Counted from the first letter of the stretch, positions 31,883 through 41,156 are shown. The stretch is 64,000 nt of DNA from JBJMHZ01 sp045807125 (GCA_045807125.1 JBJMHZ010000054.1:62001-126000); one strand, 5' to 3'. Made by a program: numbers and translations. Notes: generated by a model not told the origin, from the letters alone.

Positions 31883-33108
31883 GCAACACCACTCTCGAGC
31901 GCGACCCCAGGCTCGCCCTCCAGGAGGAGGGCGCCGGCGCCTACGTGCGCGCCAGCCTCGACCGGCTGCGCACCGGCGACCTCGGCTCGCTGCCGGTCGT
32001 CGTCGGCATCATCATCATCTGGGCCGTCTTCCAGTGGCAGAACGACGCGTTCCTCTCGCCGCGCAACCTCGTGGCCCTCGCCGTGCAGATCTCCTACGGC
32101 GGCCTCATCTCGCTGGGCATCGTCATGGTGCTGCTGCTCGGCGAGATCGACCTGTCGGTCGGGTCGATGAGCGGCCTGTGCGCGTCCATCATGGGCGTGC
32201 TGTCGGTGACGCACGGCTGGAACCCGGCGCTCGCGATCATCGTCGCGGTGGCCGTCGGCGCCGGGTTCGGCGCCGTGCAGGGATTCTTCTTCAGCCGCTT
32301 CCAGATACCGTCGTTCGTCGTCACGCTGGCCGGCCTGCTGGCGTTCCTCGGCCTGCAGCTCAAGGTGCTGGGCAACACCGGGACGCTGAACTTCAGCTTC
32401 GGCGGCGCGATCTCGGACCTGACCAACAAGCACTTCGGGCCCGCCGTCGCCTACGCGATCGCGGCGATCTGCGCCGTCGCCTACCTCGCCGTGCTGCTCG
32501 ACACCCGGCGCCGCCGGTCGGCGGCCGGCCTCACGTACGAGCCGATGTTCGCCATCGCGGTGCGGGTGGCCGTGGTCGCCGTCGTGCTGTTCGTCATCAT
32601 GTGGGAGCTCGAGCGCGCGCAGGGCCTGCCGCTGGCCTTCGTCATCTTCCTCGGATTCGTCGTGCTGTTCAGCGCACTGACGACGCAGACGACGTACGGC
32701 AGGCACGTGTTCGCCGTCGGCGGCAACGTCGAGGCGGCGCGGCGGGCCGGCATCAGCATCTCGATGATCCGCATCACCGTGTTCGCGCTGGCGGGGATGA
32801 TGGCGGCCATCGGCGGCATCATGAACGCCTCGTACACGCTCTCGGTGAGCCAGACCTCCGGCGGCAGCGATCTGCTGCTCTACAGCATCGCGGCGGCCGT
32901 CATCGGCGGCACGAGCCTGTTCGGCGGCCGGGGGAGCGCGTGGTCGGCGCTGCTCGGCTGGCTCGTCATCGGGTCGATCTACAACGGGATGTTCCTGCTC
33001 GGGCTCAAGGCCGACGTGCAGTACATGGTGATCGGCGCCGTGCTGCTGGTCGCCGCCGCCGTCGACGCGCTGTCCCGCCGGGGGCGCCAGGCCAGCGGCC
33101 GCGCCTGA
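31879..33108 (+). CDS. Sugar ABC transporter permease (XylH/RbsC-like)
   Basis: 409 residues with about 10-12 membrane helices of the BPD_transp_2 family. GGLISLGIVMVLLLGEIDLSVG is the conserved entrance motif, and TTYGRHVFAVGGNVEAARRAGI and GGTSLFGGRGS are further hallmarks. The ATG overlaps the ATPase stop (ATGA). Completes the xylose-type importer with the lipoprotein at 29705 and the ATPase at 31028. Confidence 0.93.
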   Translation: MSNTTLERDPRLALQEEGAGAYVRASLDRLRTGDLGSLPVVVGIIIIWAVFQWQNDAFLSPRNLVALAVQISYGGLISLGIVMVLLLGEIDLSVGSMSGLCASIMGVLSVTHGWNPALAIIVAVAVGAGFGAVQGFFFSRFQIPSFVVTLAGLLAFLGLQLKVLGNTGTLNFSFGGAISDLTNKHFGPAVAYAIAAICAVAYLAVLLDTRRRRSAAGLTYEPMFAIAVRVAVVAVVLFVIMWELERAQGLPLAFVIFLGFVVLFSALTTQTTYGRHVFAVGGNVEAARRAGISISMIRITVFALAGMMAAIGGIMNASYTLSVSQTSGGSDLLLYSIAAAVIGGTSLFGGRGSAWSALLGWLVIGSIYNGMFLLGLKADVQYMVIGAVLLVAAAVDALSRRGRQASGRA

Positions 33109-33124
33109 CGCCCCCTGCCGCCAC

Positions 33125-33148
33125 CTGTCGACAGCCGCCTGTCGACAG
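33125..33148 (+). terminator. Hairpin from two tandem CTGTCGACAG palindromes
   Basis: CTGTCGACAG at 33125-33134 and again at 33139-33148 are self-complementary and can pair with each other as a 10-bp stem with a CCGC loop, 16 nt after the permease stop. It may terminate the sugar operon. As DNA it is also a pair of binding-site-like palindromes (14-bp spacing) about 160 nt before dxs, so an operator role is possible. Confidence 0.55.
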
Positions 33149-33305
33149 TCGTTCAATTGGGCGTCCACCGCCGGCGCCCGCGTCCGGAGCGCCGGTGCCC
33201 GCGCCGCGCACTATGCTCTTTCGTGACGTACCTAGAGATCCGTTCCGAGATACGTACCGAGACGCGTGCCGTGCGCGCTGCGCACGGGCTGGAGGACGAG
33301 CCGTG

Positions 33306-35204
33306 ATGCTGCTCGAGTCGGTGAGCGGCCCGCAGGACCTGCGGGCGATGTCGATGACCGAGCTCGAGCAGCTCGCCGCCGAGATCCGCGAGTTCCTGGT
33401 CGACTCGGTGTGCCGCACCGGTGGGCACCTCGGCCCCAATCTCGGCGCCGTCGAGCTGACCCTCGCGCTGCACCGGTCGTTCGAGTCGCCGCGCGACCTC
33501 GTCCTGTGGGACACCGGGCACCAGGCCTACGTGCACAAGCTGGTGACGGGCCGCATGCGCGACTTCGACCGGCTGCGGCAGAAGGGCGGCCTGTCCGGCT
33601 ACCCCAGCCGGGACGAGTCCGAGCACGACGTCATCGAGAACTCGCACGCATCCACCGCGCTGTCGTACGCGGACGGGCTCGCCAAGGCGTTCGCGCTGTC
33701 AGGGCAGTCCGACCGGACGGTCGTCGCGGTGGTCGGCGACGGGGCGCTCACCGGCGGCATGTGCTGGGAGGCGCTCAACAACATCGCCGCCGGCAAGGAC
33801 CGCTCGCTCGTCGTCGTCGTCAACGACAACGGCCGCTCGTACTCGCCGACCGTCGGCGGCCTCGCGCAGCACCTCGCCAACCTGCGCCTGCAGCCCGGCT
33901 ACGAGCAGGCGCTGTCGGTCATCAAGTCCTCGCTGTCGCGCACGCCGCTCGTCGGCCCGCCGCTGTACGAGGCCCTGCACGGCATCAAGAAGGGCCTGAA
34001 GGACGCGCTCCAGCCGCAGGTGATGTTCGAGGATCTCGGCATCAAGTACGTCGGCCCGATCGACGGCCACGACCTGGAGGCGATGGAGTCGGCGCTCGCG
34101 CGGGCCCGCGACTTCGGCGGCCCGGTCATCGTGCACTGCCTCACCGTGAAGGGCCGCGGCTACCACCACGCCGAGGACGACGAGGCCGACCGCTTCCATG
34201 CCGTCGGCATCATCGACAAGGTGACCGGCAAGGCCACCTCGGTGTCCGGCCCGACGTGGACGACGGTCTTCGCCGAGGAGATGGTGCAGATCGGCCGCGA
34301 GCGCGACGACGTCGTCGCGGTCACCGCGGCGATGCTGCAGCCGACCGGCCTGTACCCGTTCTCCCGCGAGTTCCCCGAGCGGGTCTTCGACGTCGGCATC
34401 GCCGAGCAGCACGCGGTCACCTCGGCCGCCGGGCTGGCGCTCGGCGGGTGCAAGCCGGTGGTCGCCATCTACGCGACGTTCCTCAACCGCGCGTTCGACC
34501 AGACGCTGATGGACGTCGCGCTGCACGAGCTGCCGGTCACGTTCGTGCTCGACCGGGCCGGCGTCACCGGCGAGGACGGCCCAAGCCACAACGGCATGTG
34601 GGACATGTCGATGCTCCAGCTCGTGCCCGGCATGCGCATCGCGGCGCCGCGCGATGCGGCCACCTTGCGCACCCTGCTGCGCGAGGCCGTCGCCGTGACC
34701 GACGGCCCGAGCGTCGTCCGCTACCCCAAGGCGAAGATCGGCGACGACATCCCGGCCATCGGCCAGGTCGGCACGATGGACGTGCTGCGCCGCGACGAGG
34801 CCGGCGACGTCCTCGTCCTGACGTTCGGCGCGATGGCCGAGACCGCCCTGCAGGTCGCCGACCGGGTGTCGGCGCAGGGCATCGGCGTCACGGTGGTCGA
34901 CCCGCGCTGGGCCAAGCCGCTCGACCCGATGCTGCCCGCGCTCGCCGCCGGCTACCGCCTCGTCGTCACCCTCGAGGACAACGGCCGGGTCGGCGGCTGC
35001 GGGGCCGCGGTGGCCCAGGCGCTGCGCGACGCAGCGGTCGACACGCCGTTGCGCGACTTCGGCATCCCGCAGCGCTTCCTCCACCAGGGCAAGCGCGACG
35101 AGGTGCTCACCGACATCGGCCTGTCGGCGCAGGAGCTGGCCCGCCGGGTCACCGAGGCGATCGCGAAGCTGGAGCCGGCGATGGAGACTCACGTCACCGA
35201 TTGA
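33306..35204 (+). CDS. dxs: 1-deoxy-D-xylulose-5-phosphate synthase
   Basis: 632-residue thiamine-diphosphate enzyme joining pyruvate and glyceraldehyde-3-phosphate, the first step of the MEP isoprenoid pathway. The TPP-binding region reads VGDGALTGGMCWEALNN and continues to NDN; transketolase signatures DTGHQAYVHKL, catalytic-Glu region FDVGIAEQHAV and the C-terminal GGCGAAVAQ are present. The ATG at 33306 matches the usual MLxxIxGPxDL start; GGAGG lies at 33291-33295 and an in-frame GTG directly precedes. A TATGCT-like -10 is seen near 33212. It follows the sugar operon but has its own leader of nearly 200 nt. Confidence 0.97.
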   Translation: MLLESVSGPQDLRAMSMTELEQLAAEIREFLVDSVCRTGGHLGPNLGAVELTLALHRSFESPRDLVLWDTGHQAYVHKLVTGRMRDFDRLRQKGGLSGYPSRDESEHDVIENSHASTALSYADGLAKAFALSGQSDRTVVAVVGDGALTGGMCWEALNNIAAGKDRSLVVVVNDNGRSYSPTVGGLAQHLANLRLQPGYEQALSVIKSSLSRTPLVGPPLYEALHGIKKGLKDALQPQVMFEDLGIKYVGPIDGHDLEAMESALARARDFGGPVIVHCLTVKGRGYHHAEDDEADRFHAVGIIDKVTGKATSVSGPTWTTVFAEEMVQIGRERDDVVAVTAAMLQPTGLYPFSREFPERVFDVGIAEQHAVTSAAGLALGGCKPVVAIYATFLNRAFDQTLMDVALHELPVTFVLDRAGVTGEDGPSHNGMWDMSMLQLVPGMRIAAPRDAATLRTLLREAVAVTDGPSVVRYPKAKIGDDIPAIGQVGTMDVLRRDEAGDVLVLTFGAMAETALQVADRVSAQGIGVTVVDPRWAKPLDPMLPALAAGYRLVVTLEDNGRVGGCGAAVAQALRDAAVDTPLRDFGIPQRFLHQGKRDEVLTDIGLSAQELARRVTEAIAKLEPAMETHVTD

Positions 35205-35269
35205 TCGGACCGCCGGTCAACCGAATCGCCCGCTGCCGCATCTGATCCGGTGACGGCAGGCTTGGGGGT

Positions 35270-35785
35270 GTGGGCGTGGACCCGGAGACCGACGAGGCGT
35301 TCGCCGCCTTCGTGGCGGCGCAGCAGGGCGCCCTGCTGCGCACCGCGTACCTGCTGACCGGTGACCGCGACAGCGCCCGTGACCTGGTCCAGACGGCGCT
35401 CGCCAAGACCTACCTGCGCTGGCGGCACATCCGGCGCAGCGACGCCCCCGAGGTCTACGTCCGCCGGGTCATGGTGACCACGCACGCCGGCTGGTTCCGC
35501 CGCCGGGTGGACGAGGTGCTGCATGCCGTGCCGCCCGAGCGGGCGGACGACGACGACGAGGCGACGGCCGTCGCCGAGCGGGACGCGATGTGGGCACTGC
35601 TGCGGACGTTGCCGCCAGGCCAGCGGGCCTGCATGGTCCTGCGCTACTACGAGGACCTCTCCGAGCGGGAGGTTGCCGAGGTGCTCGGCTGCTCGGCCGG
35701 CAGCGTCAAGCGGCAGACCTCCCGCGCCATGGACAAGCTGCGGGCCGCCCTCGGCGGCGCGACCACGATGGAGGTGTCGCGGTGA
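35270..35785 (+). CDS. SigE-family ECF RNA polymerase sigma factor
   Basis: 171 residues with region 2 (FVAAQQGALLRTAYLLTGDR, then ARDLVQTALAKTYLRW) and region 4 (LPPGQRACMVLRYYEDLSER...CSAGSVKRQTSRAMDKLR), the pattern of the actinobacterial SigE/TIGR02983 group. Two in-frame GTG starts (35270, 35276) are possible. Its stop overlaps the next gene (GTGA), which is therefore the likely regulator or output partner of this sigma factor. Confidence 0.9.
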   Translation: MGVDPETDEAFAAFVAAQQGALLRTAYLLTGDRDSARDLVQTALAKTYLRWRHIRRSDAPEVYVRRVMVTTHAGWFRRRVDEVLHAVPPERADDDDEATAVAERDAMWALLRTLPPGQRACMVLRYYEDLSEREVAEVLGCSAGSVKRQTSRAMDKLRAALGGATTMEVSR

Positions 35786-37080
35786 GCCCGGTGGACGACG
35801 ACCTGCTCGAGCGCAAGGTGCGCACGCTGCTGGCGAGCCGGAGCGGCGACGTCGGGCCGGAGCCCGCCCTGCTGGAGGGGGTGCGCGGCGCGGCCCGCCG
35901 GCTGCGGGTCCGTCGCCGGGCCGGCACGGCCGCAGTGACCGCCGTCGCCCTCGCCGTGGCGGCCGTCGTGGGTCTTGGCGCCGGCGGCCGGCAGTCCCTG
36001 GCACCGGTGCCGCCGGCCGGCACCGGCCCCGCGCACGACGGCCTCCCGTACGACTGGCCGGTCCGTGGCGCCCTGGCCGGCGACGCCGACGCACGGGCCG
36101 CCGCCCTCGATATCGTCAGCACGGGCTCCTACAGCCACCCGCACCTGCTCTGGATGGGCCGCGTGGCCGGTGGTTACGCCGCTCTCGTCCGGGTGGTCGA
36201 CCACGGGCAGCTCTACGTGTGGACTGAGTTCTCCCGCGGTCGCATCGCCGCCGGGAACTGGGCGTTCTTCGGCTCCAGCGGCCTGGTGCACGAGCTCGGC
36301 GACCATGCCCTGCTGGCCGCCCTGCTGTCCGCACCGTCCGACGTCGAAGGCACCAGGATGCTGCTCGTCCTCGGCGCACCCGGCGAGATCAGCTCGGCGC
36401 AGTACGCCACCGCCGCCACCGTCGGCGGCGGCGGCAAGATCCGCCGGGACTGGCGGGCGGTGACGCCGCGGGACGGCGTGGTGCAGGTCGACGAGCTGTC
36501 GAAGGATCAGCTGCTCGACCTGACCGTGCGGCTGCACCTGTCGTCGGGCGAGACCGTCGAGACGATGCCGGGCAACGCGGACGGCGGCGTCACGCTGGCC
36601 GGCCCTTGGCTCGGTCAGCGCCGCCGCCCGGGAGTGCCAGACCCCGTCCGCGAATGGCTGGCCCGTCACGGCGTGCCGTCGAGCGAGGGCTGGTTCGAGC
36701 GCGTGTGGAGCGACCGCCTCCCCGACGGCACGCCCGCCGCCCTCGACGTTGCGAGCGTCGGCCGGTACGCGTGGGCAGCCTTCGGCGCCGGGAAGGGTCA
36801 GCTGGCGGCCGACGTGCGGCTGCCCGACGCCCAGTCCGCCGACGACTACGCCGGGCCGCCGGAGATGAGCGCGTACCTGCCGACATCGGGGAGCCATCCG
36901 TGCGCTCTGGTCGTGGTGGTGCCGCGCAGCGTCACCCGGGTGCGGCTCGACGGGTCCGCGCTGCCGCTCGATCACGGTGCGGCGATGGTCTCGACCGACC
37001 GGTGCAGCGGCGGCCAGCTGACCGTACGGACCAAGGGCGGCCGGACCACCTACCGAGGGCCGGTCGACACCGACCGCTAG
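35782..37080 (+). CDS. Single-pass membrane protein coupled to the sigma factor
   Basis: 432 residues. A cytosolic N-terminus of about 45 residues (VDDDLLERKVRTLLASR) is followed by one membrane helix (about 50-72) and a large extracellular part with no family I recognise (motifs such as HPHLLWMGRVAGGYAALVRV and AAFGAGKGQLAADV). The translational overlap with the sigma gene and the topology fit an anti-sigma factor, but there is no HxxxCxxC zinc motif. I infer a regulator or sensor of the sigma factor; unproven. Confidence 0.75.
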   Translation: MSPVDDDLLERKVRTLLASRSGDVGPEPALLEGVRGAARRLRVRRRAGTAAVTAVALAVAAVVGLGAGGRQSLAPVPPAGTGPAHDGLPYDWPVRGALAGDADARAAALDIVSTGSYSHPHLLWMGRVAGGYAALVRVVDHGQLYVWTEFSRGRIAAGNWAFFGSSGLVHELGDHALLAALLSAPSDVEGTRMLLVLGAPGEISSAQYATAATVGGGGKIRRDWRAVTPRDGVVQVDELSKDQLLDLTVRLHLSSGETVETMPGNADGGVTLAGPWLGQRRRPGVPDPVREWLARHGVPSSEGWFERVWSDRLPDGTPAALDVASVGRYAWAAFGAGKGQLAADVRLPDAQSADDYAGPPEMSAYLPTSGSHPCALVVVVPRSVTRVRLDGSALPLDHGAAMVSTDRCSGGQLTVRTKGGRTTYRGPVDTDR

Positions 37081-39449
37081 CTCGCGGCGTGCGGCGCGAG
37101 GTTCGGTGCTGACCGCAGCCGGCGCTGGCGGGCGAGCGCTCCCCGCGCCGGGGCGGTGGCGAGCAGCTCGCGCAGCGCCTCGGCCGGCACCGGGCGGCTG
37201 AAGTGGAAGCCCTGCCCGTGCCGGCAGCCGAGCTCGACCAGCGCCGCGAGCTGCGCTGCGGTCTCGATGCCCTCGGCGACGACGTCGAGCGACAGCAGCT
37301 CGGCGAGGCCGACGATGGCGCCGGCGAGCGGCGGCCGGCCGGTCGGCTCGCCGAGCCGCTTCACGAAGGCCTTGTCCACCTTGAGGGTGTCGACGGGCAG
37401 CCGGTCGATGTAGGACAGCCCGGAGAAGCCGGTGCCGAAGTCGTCGATGGCGATCCGGATGCCAAGCGTCTTCAGCTGGGTCAGCTGGGCGACGACGGCG
37501 CGCTCGTCGGCCATCAGCATGCTCTCGGTGATCTCGAGGGTGAGCAACCGGCCGGGCAGGCCGGTCTCGGCGAGCACGCCGCTCACCTCGTCGAGCACGT
37601 CCGAGCCGACCAGCTGGCCGGCCGAGACGTTGACGTTGACCGAGTAGCCGCCGAACGGCGACCCGTGCTGCCACGAGGCCGCTTCCTGGCAGGCCTGGCG
37701 CAGCACCCACCGGCTGATCGGCGCGATGAGCCCCGACTCCTCCGCGAGCGGGATGAAGACGCTCGGCGGCACGAGGCCGCGCTTGGGGTGGTGCCAGCGC
37801 AGCAGTGCCTCGGCGCCGATGATGCGGCCGGTCGAGAGCTCGACGATCGGCTGGTAGTGGACGGCCAGCTCGCCCTTGCCGAGCGCCCGGGTGAGGTCGG
37901 TCTGCACGGTCGCCCGGTCGAGCATCCGCTCGCGCATCGCCGGCTCGAACACCGCGACCCGCGCCTTGCCGGCGTCCTTCGCCGCGTACATCGCCATGTC
38001 GGCGCGCTCCAGCAGCTGCTGCGACGTGCGCTCGCTGGCGTCGGTGCCGACCGCGATGCCGAGGCTCGCCCGGACGAACACCGGCAGGTTGCCGCAGACG
38101 ACCGGCTGGTGCATCGCCTTGGTGAGCCGCGACGCCACGGCTCGCGCCGCCGCGAGGCCGCCCGTCGTCAGCAGGACGGCGAACTCGTCGCCGCCCAGGC
38201 GGGCCGGCAGGTCGCCGCCGCGCACGCAGGCCACCAGCCGGTTGCCGACCTTCACGAGCAGCTCGTCGCCGGTTCGGTGGCCGAGCGTGTCGTTGACCAC
38301 CTTGAAGTCGTCGATGTCCACGAACAGCACGGCGACCTCGTCCGGCGGGCGCTCCCGCAGCGCCTGCTCGAGCCGCTCGCCGAACAGCCGGCGGTTGGCC
38401 AGGCCGGTGAGGGTGTCCTCGGACGCCTGCCGGCGCAGCTCCGCCTCCCGGCCGGTGAGCTGCTCCACCAGGCGCATGTTCTCCACGATCGTGAGCACCT
38501 GCCTGGCGAGGACGAACGCGAGCACGATCGCGCCCAGCACCATCGACCCGGCGTCCGGCGCCCGGCCGAGCAGCGCGTCGGCCAGCATGACCGACGCGGC
38601 CGGCACCACGAGGGCGTACGGCAGGAACGCCGCGCGCCACGCCCGCGCCCGCGCGATCCGGCGCGACGGCTCGCCGCGAACGGTGTTGAAGCACGACGCG
38701 GCCGCCGCCCCGAGGAGGCAGCCGACCATCCAGCCCACGTCGGTGAGGGCGCCGTCGTGGTAGCGGTGCATCGAGCGCAGCGTCGCCACGCCCGTGTCGG
38801 AGAGAGCGAAGGCCGCTATCGCGCACGCCAGCAGGGTGAGCGAGACCCGCCGCCTGGCCGGTGCGGCCGCGGCGACCAGCACGCTGAACGACACGAGCAC
38901 GAGGTCGCCGAGCGGGTACAGGAAGGCCGTCCACCACGCCAGCTCCGGCGCGTGGTGGCGGAGGATGACCCGCAGCGCGACGTCCCATGTCACGAACGAG
39001 GCCGCCGAGACGACGGTGAGCGCGTCGAGCATCCGCCGGCCCCACGTGCTGAACGCGGCCGGCTCGCGGGTGAAGCGGGGAAAGGCGGCGAACGCAAGCA
39101 GCACGGCGAGCAGGTAGCACGCCTCGCCGTCGATGGCTCCCAGCTGCGACGGCGAGACCAGGAAGTCGCGCACCGCGTAGTCGAAGGTGCCGGCCAGCCA
39201 GCAGGAGAGCGACGTGGCCAGCAGCACCCAGGCGCGGCGGTCGCGGCCCTCGGTGGAGCGCACGACCCGCCAGCAGGCGAGCACCGCCACGCAGCCGCCG
39301 GCCAGCAGCAACCCGTGGTCGAGCGCCTTCAGGCCGAGCGAGCCGGCCGGCAGCAGCAAGCTGCCGGCGAGGAAGCCGGGTGCGACGAGCGCGGCGGCGG
39401 CCAGGCAGGCCACCGGCACCCGTACGAGACGCTCCCTGCGTGAGGACAC
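37077..39449 (-). CDS. Membrane GGDEF-EAL cyclic-di-GMP enzyme
   Basis: 790 residues. About 1-320 hold eight to ten hydrophobic helices; about 345-500 is GGDEF with intact active site RLGGDEFAVLL and an I-site (RGGD five residues before it); about 520-775 is EAL with GAEALLRW, the Asn of VNVNVSAGQL, EITESMLM, DDFGTGFSGL, the Lys of LKVDKAFV and EGIET. Both synthesis and breakdown of c-di-GMP look possible. GTG 39449 has GGGAGG very close (1 nt); a GTG 30 nt downstream is an alternative. The stop overlaps that of the preceding convergent gene by 4 nt. Confidence 0.93.
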   Translation of the reverse strand: MSSRRERLVRVPVACLAAAALVAPGFLAGSLLLPAGSLGLKALDHGLLLAGGCVAVLACWRVVRSTEGRDRRAWVLLATSLSCWLAGTFDYAVRDFLVSPSQLGAIDGEACYLLAVLLAFAAFPRFTREPAAFSTWGRRMLDALTVVSAASFVTWDVALRVILRHHAPELAWWTAFLYPLGDLVLVSFSVLVAAAAPARRRVSLTLLACAIAAFALSDTGVATLRSMHRYHDGALTDVGWMVGCLLGAAAASCFNTVRGEPSRRIARARAWRAAFLPYALVVPAASVMLADALLGRAPDAGSMVLGAIVLAFVLARQVLTIVENMRLVEQLTGREAELRRQASEDTLTGLANRRLFGERLEQALRERPPDEVAVLFVDIDDFKVVNDTLGHRTGDELLVKVGNRLVACVRGGDLPARLGGDEFAVLLTTGGLAAARAVASRLTKAMHQPVVCGNLPVFVRASLGIAVGTDASERTSQQLLERADMAMYAAKDAGKARVAVFEPAMRERMLDRATVQTDLTRALGKGELAVHYQPIVELSTGRIIGAEALLRWHHPKRGLVPPSVFIPLAEESGLIAPISRWVLRQACQEAASWQHGSPFGGYSVNVNVSAGQLVGSDVLDEVSGVLAETGLPGRLLTLEITESMLMADERAVVAQLTQLKTLGIRIAIDDFGTGFSGLSYIDRLPVDTLKVDKAFVKRLGEPTGRPPLAGAIVGLAELLSLDVVAEGIETAAQLAALVELGCRHGQGFHFSRPVPAEALRELLATAPARGALARQRRLRSAPNLAPHAAS

Positions 39450-39619
39450 GCCTCCCTATCGGCGGCCGGGAATCGCTGCTGAGCAGGCCGAATGGCGCAG
39501 TCGGGCGGCCGGCCGGACTATCCGGGCGGGTGCCGGCGTGCCGCGACGAGCAGCGGGGGAGAACGGCGTCGAGCATCGCGGCATGATGTGCCGCGGACTG
39601 CGACCAGCGGGAGGTGGCG

Positions 39620-40246
39620 ATGTACGTACGGGCGCTCTTGGTGACGGCGGACCGAGGACGGGTCGACGAGATCATCGCGCATGTGAGGCAGCAGGTCGTC
39701 CCTATGATCCAGGGGCAGGCTGGCAACCAGGGCATCGCGATGGCGGTCGACCGGCAGGGCGGCCGGGGCTCGGTGGTGTCGTTCTGGGCCGATCTCGACG
39801 CGCTGCGCGGCAGCGATCCGCTCGCGAAGCGGCTCCAGGACGAGGTGCGCGAGCGGTACGGCGCGACGTTCGACACCACGCCCGCCGAGGTCGTCGAGAT
39901 GCGGGTGACCGAGCAGCCCAAGCCCGGCTGCTGGAACCGGATCTCCGTCCTCGACGTCGGTGCGGACGGCGTCGACGCCGCCGTCGAGGCGCTCCGCGCC
40001 CGGGCGCTGCCCGCCGTCGAGGGCCTGGACGGGCTCTGCGCCGTGCTGGTCTGCGCCGACCGGGAGCGTGGGCGGGTCATCGGGGTCACGACGTGGCGGC
40101 ATCGCGACGCGCTCCAGGGGAGCGCCTCCCACGCTCACGAGCAGCGCGAGCCGGTCCGCCAGATGGTCGGGGCACCGACGCTCGAGGTGACCGAGCAGGA
40201 GGTCGTGATCGCCGCCGGATCAGCGGTAGAGCCGGATCAGCGGTAG
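39620..40246 (+). CDS. Two-domain protein, antibiotic-biosynthesis-monooxygenase-like
   Basis: 208 residues made of two similar halves of about 100 residues, each with the ferredoxin-like dimeric barrel pattern (YVRALLVTADRGRVDEII... and GCWNRISVLDVGADGVDAAV..., each followed by a strand ending in FWADLDAL / TWRHRDAL). ABM-fold proteins range from monooxygenases to non-catalytic binders. The ATG at 39620 has GGGAGG 5 nt upstream. Function unknown. The last codons lie in a 17-bp tandem duplication. Confidence 0.65.
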   Translation: MYVRALLVTADRGRVDEIIAHVRQQVVPMIQGQAGNQGIAMAVDRQGGRGSVVSFWADLDALRGSDPLAKRLQDEVRERYGATFDTTPAEVVEMRVTEQPKPGCWNRISVLDVGADGVDAAVEALRARALPAVEGLDGLCAVLVCADRERGRVIGVTTWRHRDALQGSASHAHEQREPVRQMVGAPTLEVTEQEVVIAAGSAVEPDQR

Positions 40247-40247
40247 A
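40214..40247. repeat. 17-bp tandem duplication at two convergent gene ends
   Basis: GCCGGATCAGCGGTAGA occurs at 40214-40230 and 40231-40247, directly adjacent and identical. The plus-strand gene stops in the second copy (TAG at 40244) and the minus-strand gene stops in the same copy (TGA at 40239-40237). As 17 is not a multiple of three, the duplication changes the plus-strand frame and supplies its stop. Confidence 0.85.
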
Positions 40248-41088
40248 GGACGTCGCGCTCCCAGGACTGCTTGGCCGACGGGTCGCGCAGCACGATCTCG
40301 GCGGGGCGGCCGTCGGCCTTGGCGAGCACGACCTCCTCGGCCGTGACGAGGACGGGCCGCTCGAAGCCGCGGTCGGCCGGCGCGGTCGCCGCCGCCGCGG
40401 CGAGCGCGAACGCGGGGTCGATGCGGGCGAGGTCGAGCCAGCCGCGGGTGCGCATCGGCGCCGCGACCGCGCGCATGCCGCCCGCCTCGCCGGCCACCAG
40501 CGCGCGCCGCAGCTGCGCCGACCCGAGCAGCGTCACCACGTCGCAGTCGCCCATCGGGCGCAGCGCAGCGCCGGGCGCGCGCGCCCAGCGGGCGGCCGCC
40601 ATCGCGCCCATCCGCTCGAGGTAGCCGCGCGCCGCGGGCCACAGAGCCACCGCGTCGACGCCGGCCGCGGCGAGCGCCTCGTCCGGCACCACGACGACGT
40701 CGTCCGGCCGGCCGGGCGCGAGCCCGACGAGACCGATGCCGAGATCGAGCGCGTCGCCGAGGACGCGGCGGCGCACCCACGCGGCGCCCGGATGCAGCGC
40801 GTGGCCCACCGGCAGCCCCACCGGCCGGGCCATCGCGGCGATGCCGTCGTCCGGACGGTCGGCGAGCCAGCGCCTGGCCAGCAGCCACCGGGCCAGCCGC
40901 TCGCGGCCCTCGTCGCTCTCCGGGTCGGCGTGGCCGACCGCCAGCAGGCACTCGGTCCAGTCCACCGGCACGACGGGGTGGCCCGTCAGCGCGATGCCGC
41001 CACTCGTCGGCACCAGGTCGAGGTCGTGCATCACGCAGACGGCCAGCGCCGCGCGGCGGAGCGCGGTCAGCGAGCCCTCGATCGGCAT
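40237..41088 (-). CDS. Conserved hypothetical protein
   Basis: 283 soluble residues, Ala-rich, with no family I recognise. Recurrent features: SGGIALTGHPVVPVDWTECL near the start, PGRPDDVVVVPDEAL in the middle, and a C-terminal AEEVVLAKADGRPAEIVLRD. ATG 41088 lacks a strong ribosome site. It converges with the ABM-like gene and stands 68 nt upstream of the fadB-like stop on the same strand. Function not assigned. Confidence 0.65.
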   Translation of the reverse strand: MPIEGSLTALRRAALAVCVMHDLDLVPTSGGIALTGHPVVPVDWTECLLAVGHADPESDEGRERLARWLLARRWLADRPDDGIAAMARPVGLPVGHALHPGAAWVRRRVLGDALDLGIGLVGLAPGRPDDVVVVPDEALAAAGVDAVALWPAARGYLERMGAMAAARWARAPGAALRPMGDCDVVTLLGSAQLRRALVAGEAGGMRAVAAPMRTRGWLDLARIDPAFALAAAAATAPADRGFERPVLVTAEEVVLAKADGRPAEIVLRDPSAKQSWERDVLYR

Positions 41089-41156
41089 ACCGGATGGTTA
41101 CCCGCGCGCCGCTGGAACTGGATAGGTCGATCGGGTGATTTCGGCGCGCGAACGGC

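Noticed and set aside
31824..33302. In-frame upstream extension of dxs through the permease gene
   Set aside because: Out of frame with the permease; no ribosome site; dxs begins normally at 33306.
35647..40089. Very long open frame (about 1480 codons) on the minus strand
   Set aside because: It runs antisense to the sigma/membrane genes and out of frame with the GGDEF-EAL gene; composition is Arg/Ala-rich shadow sequence typical of GC-rich DNA.
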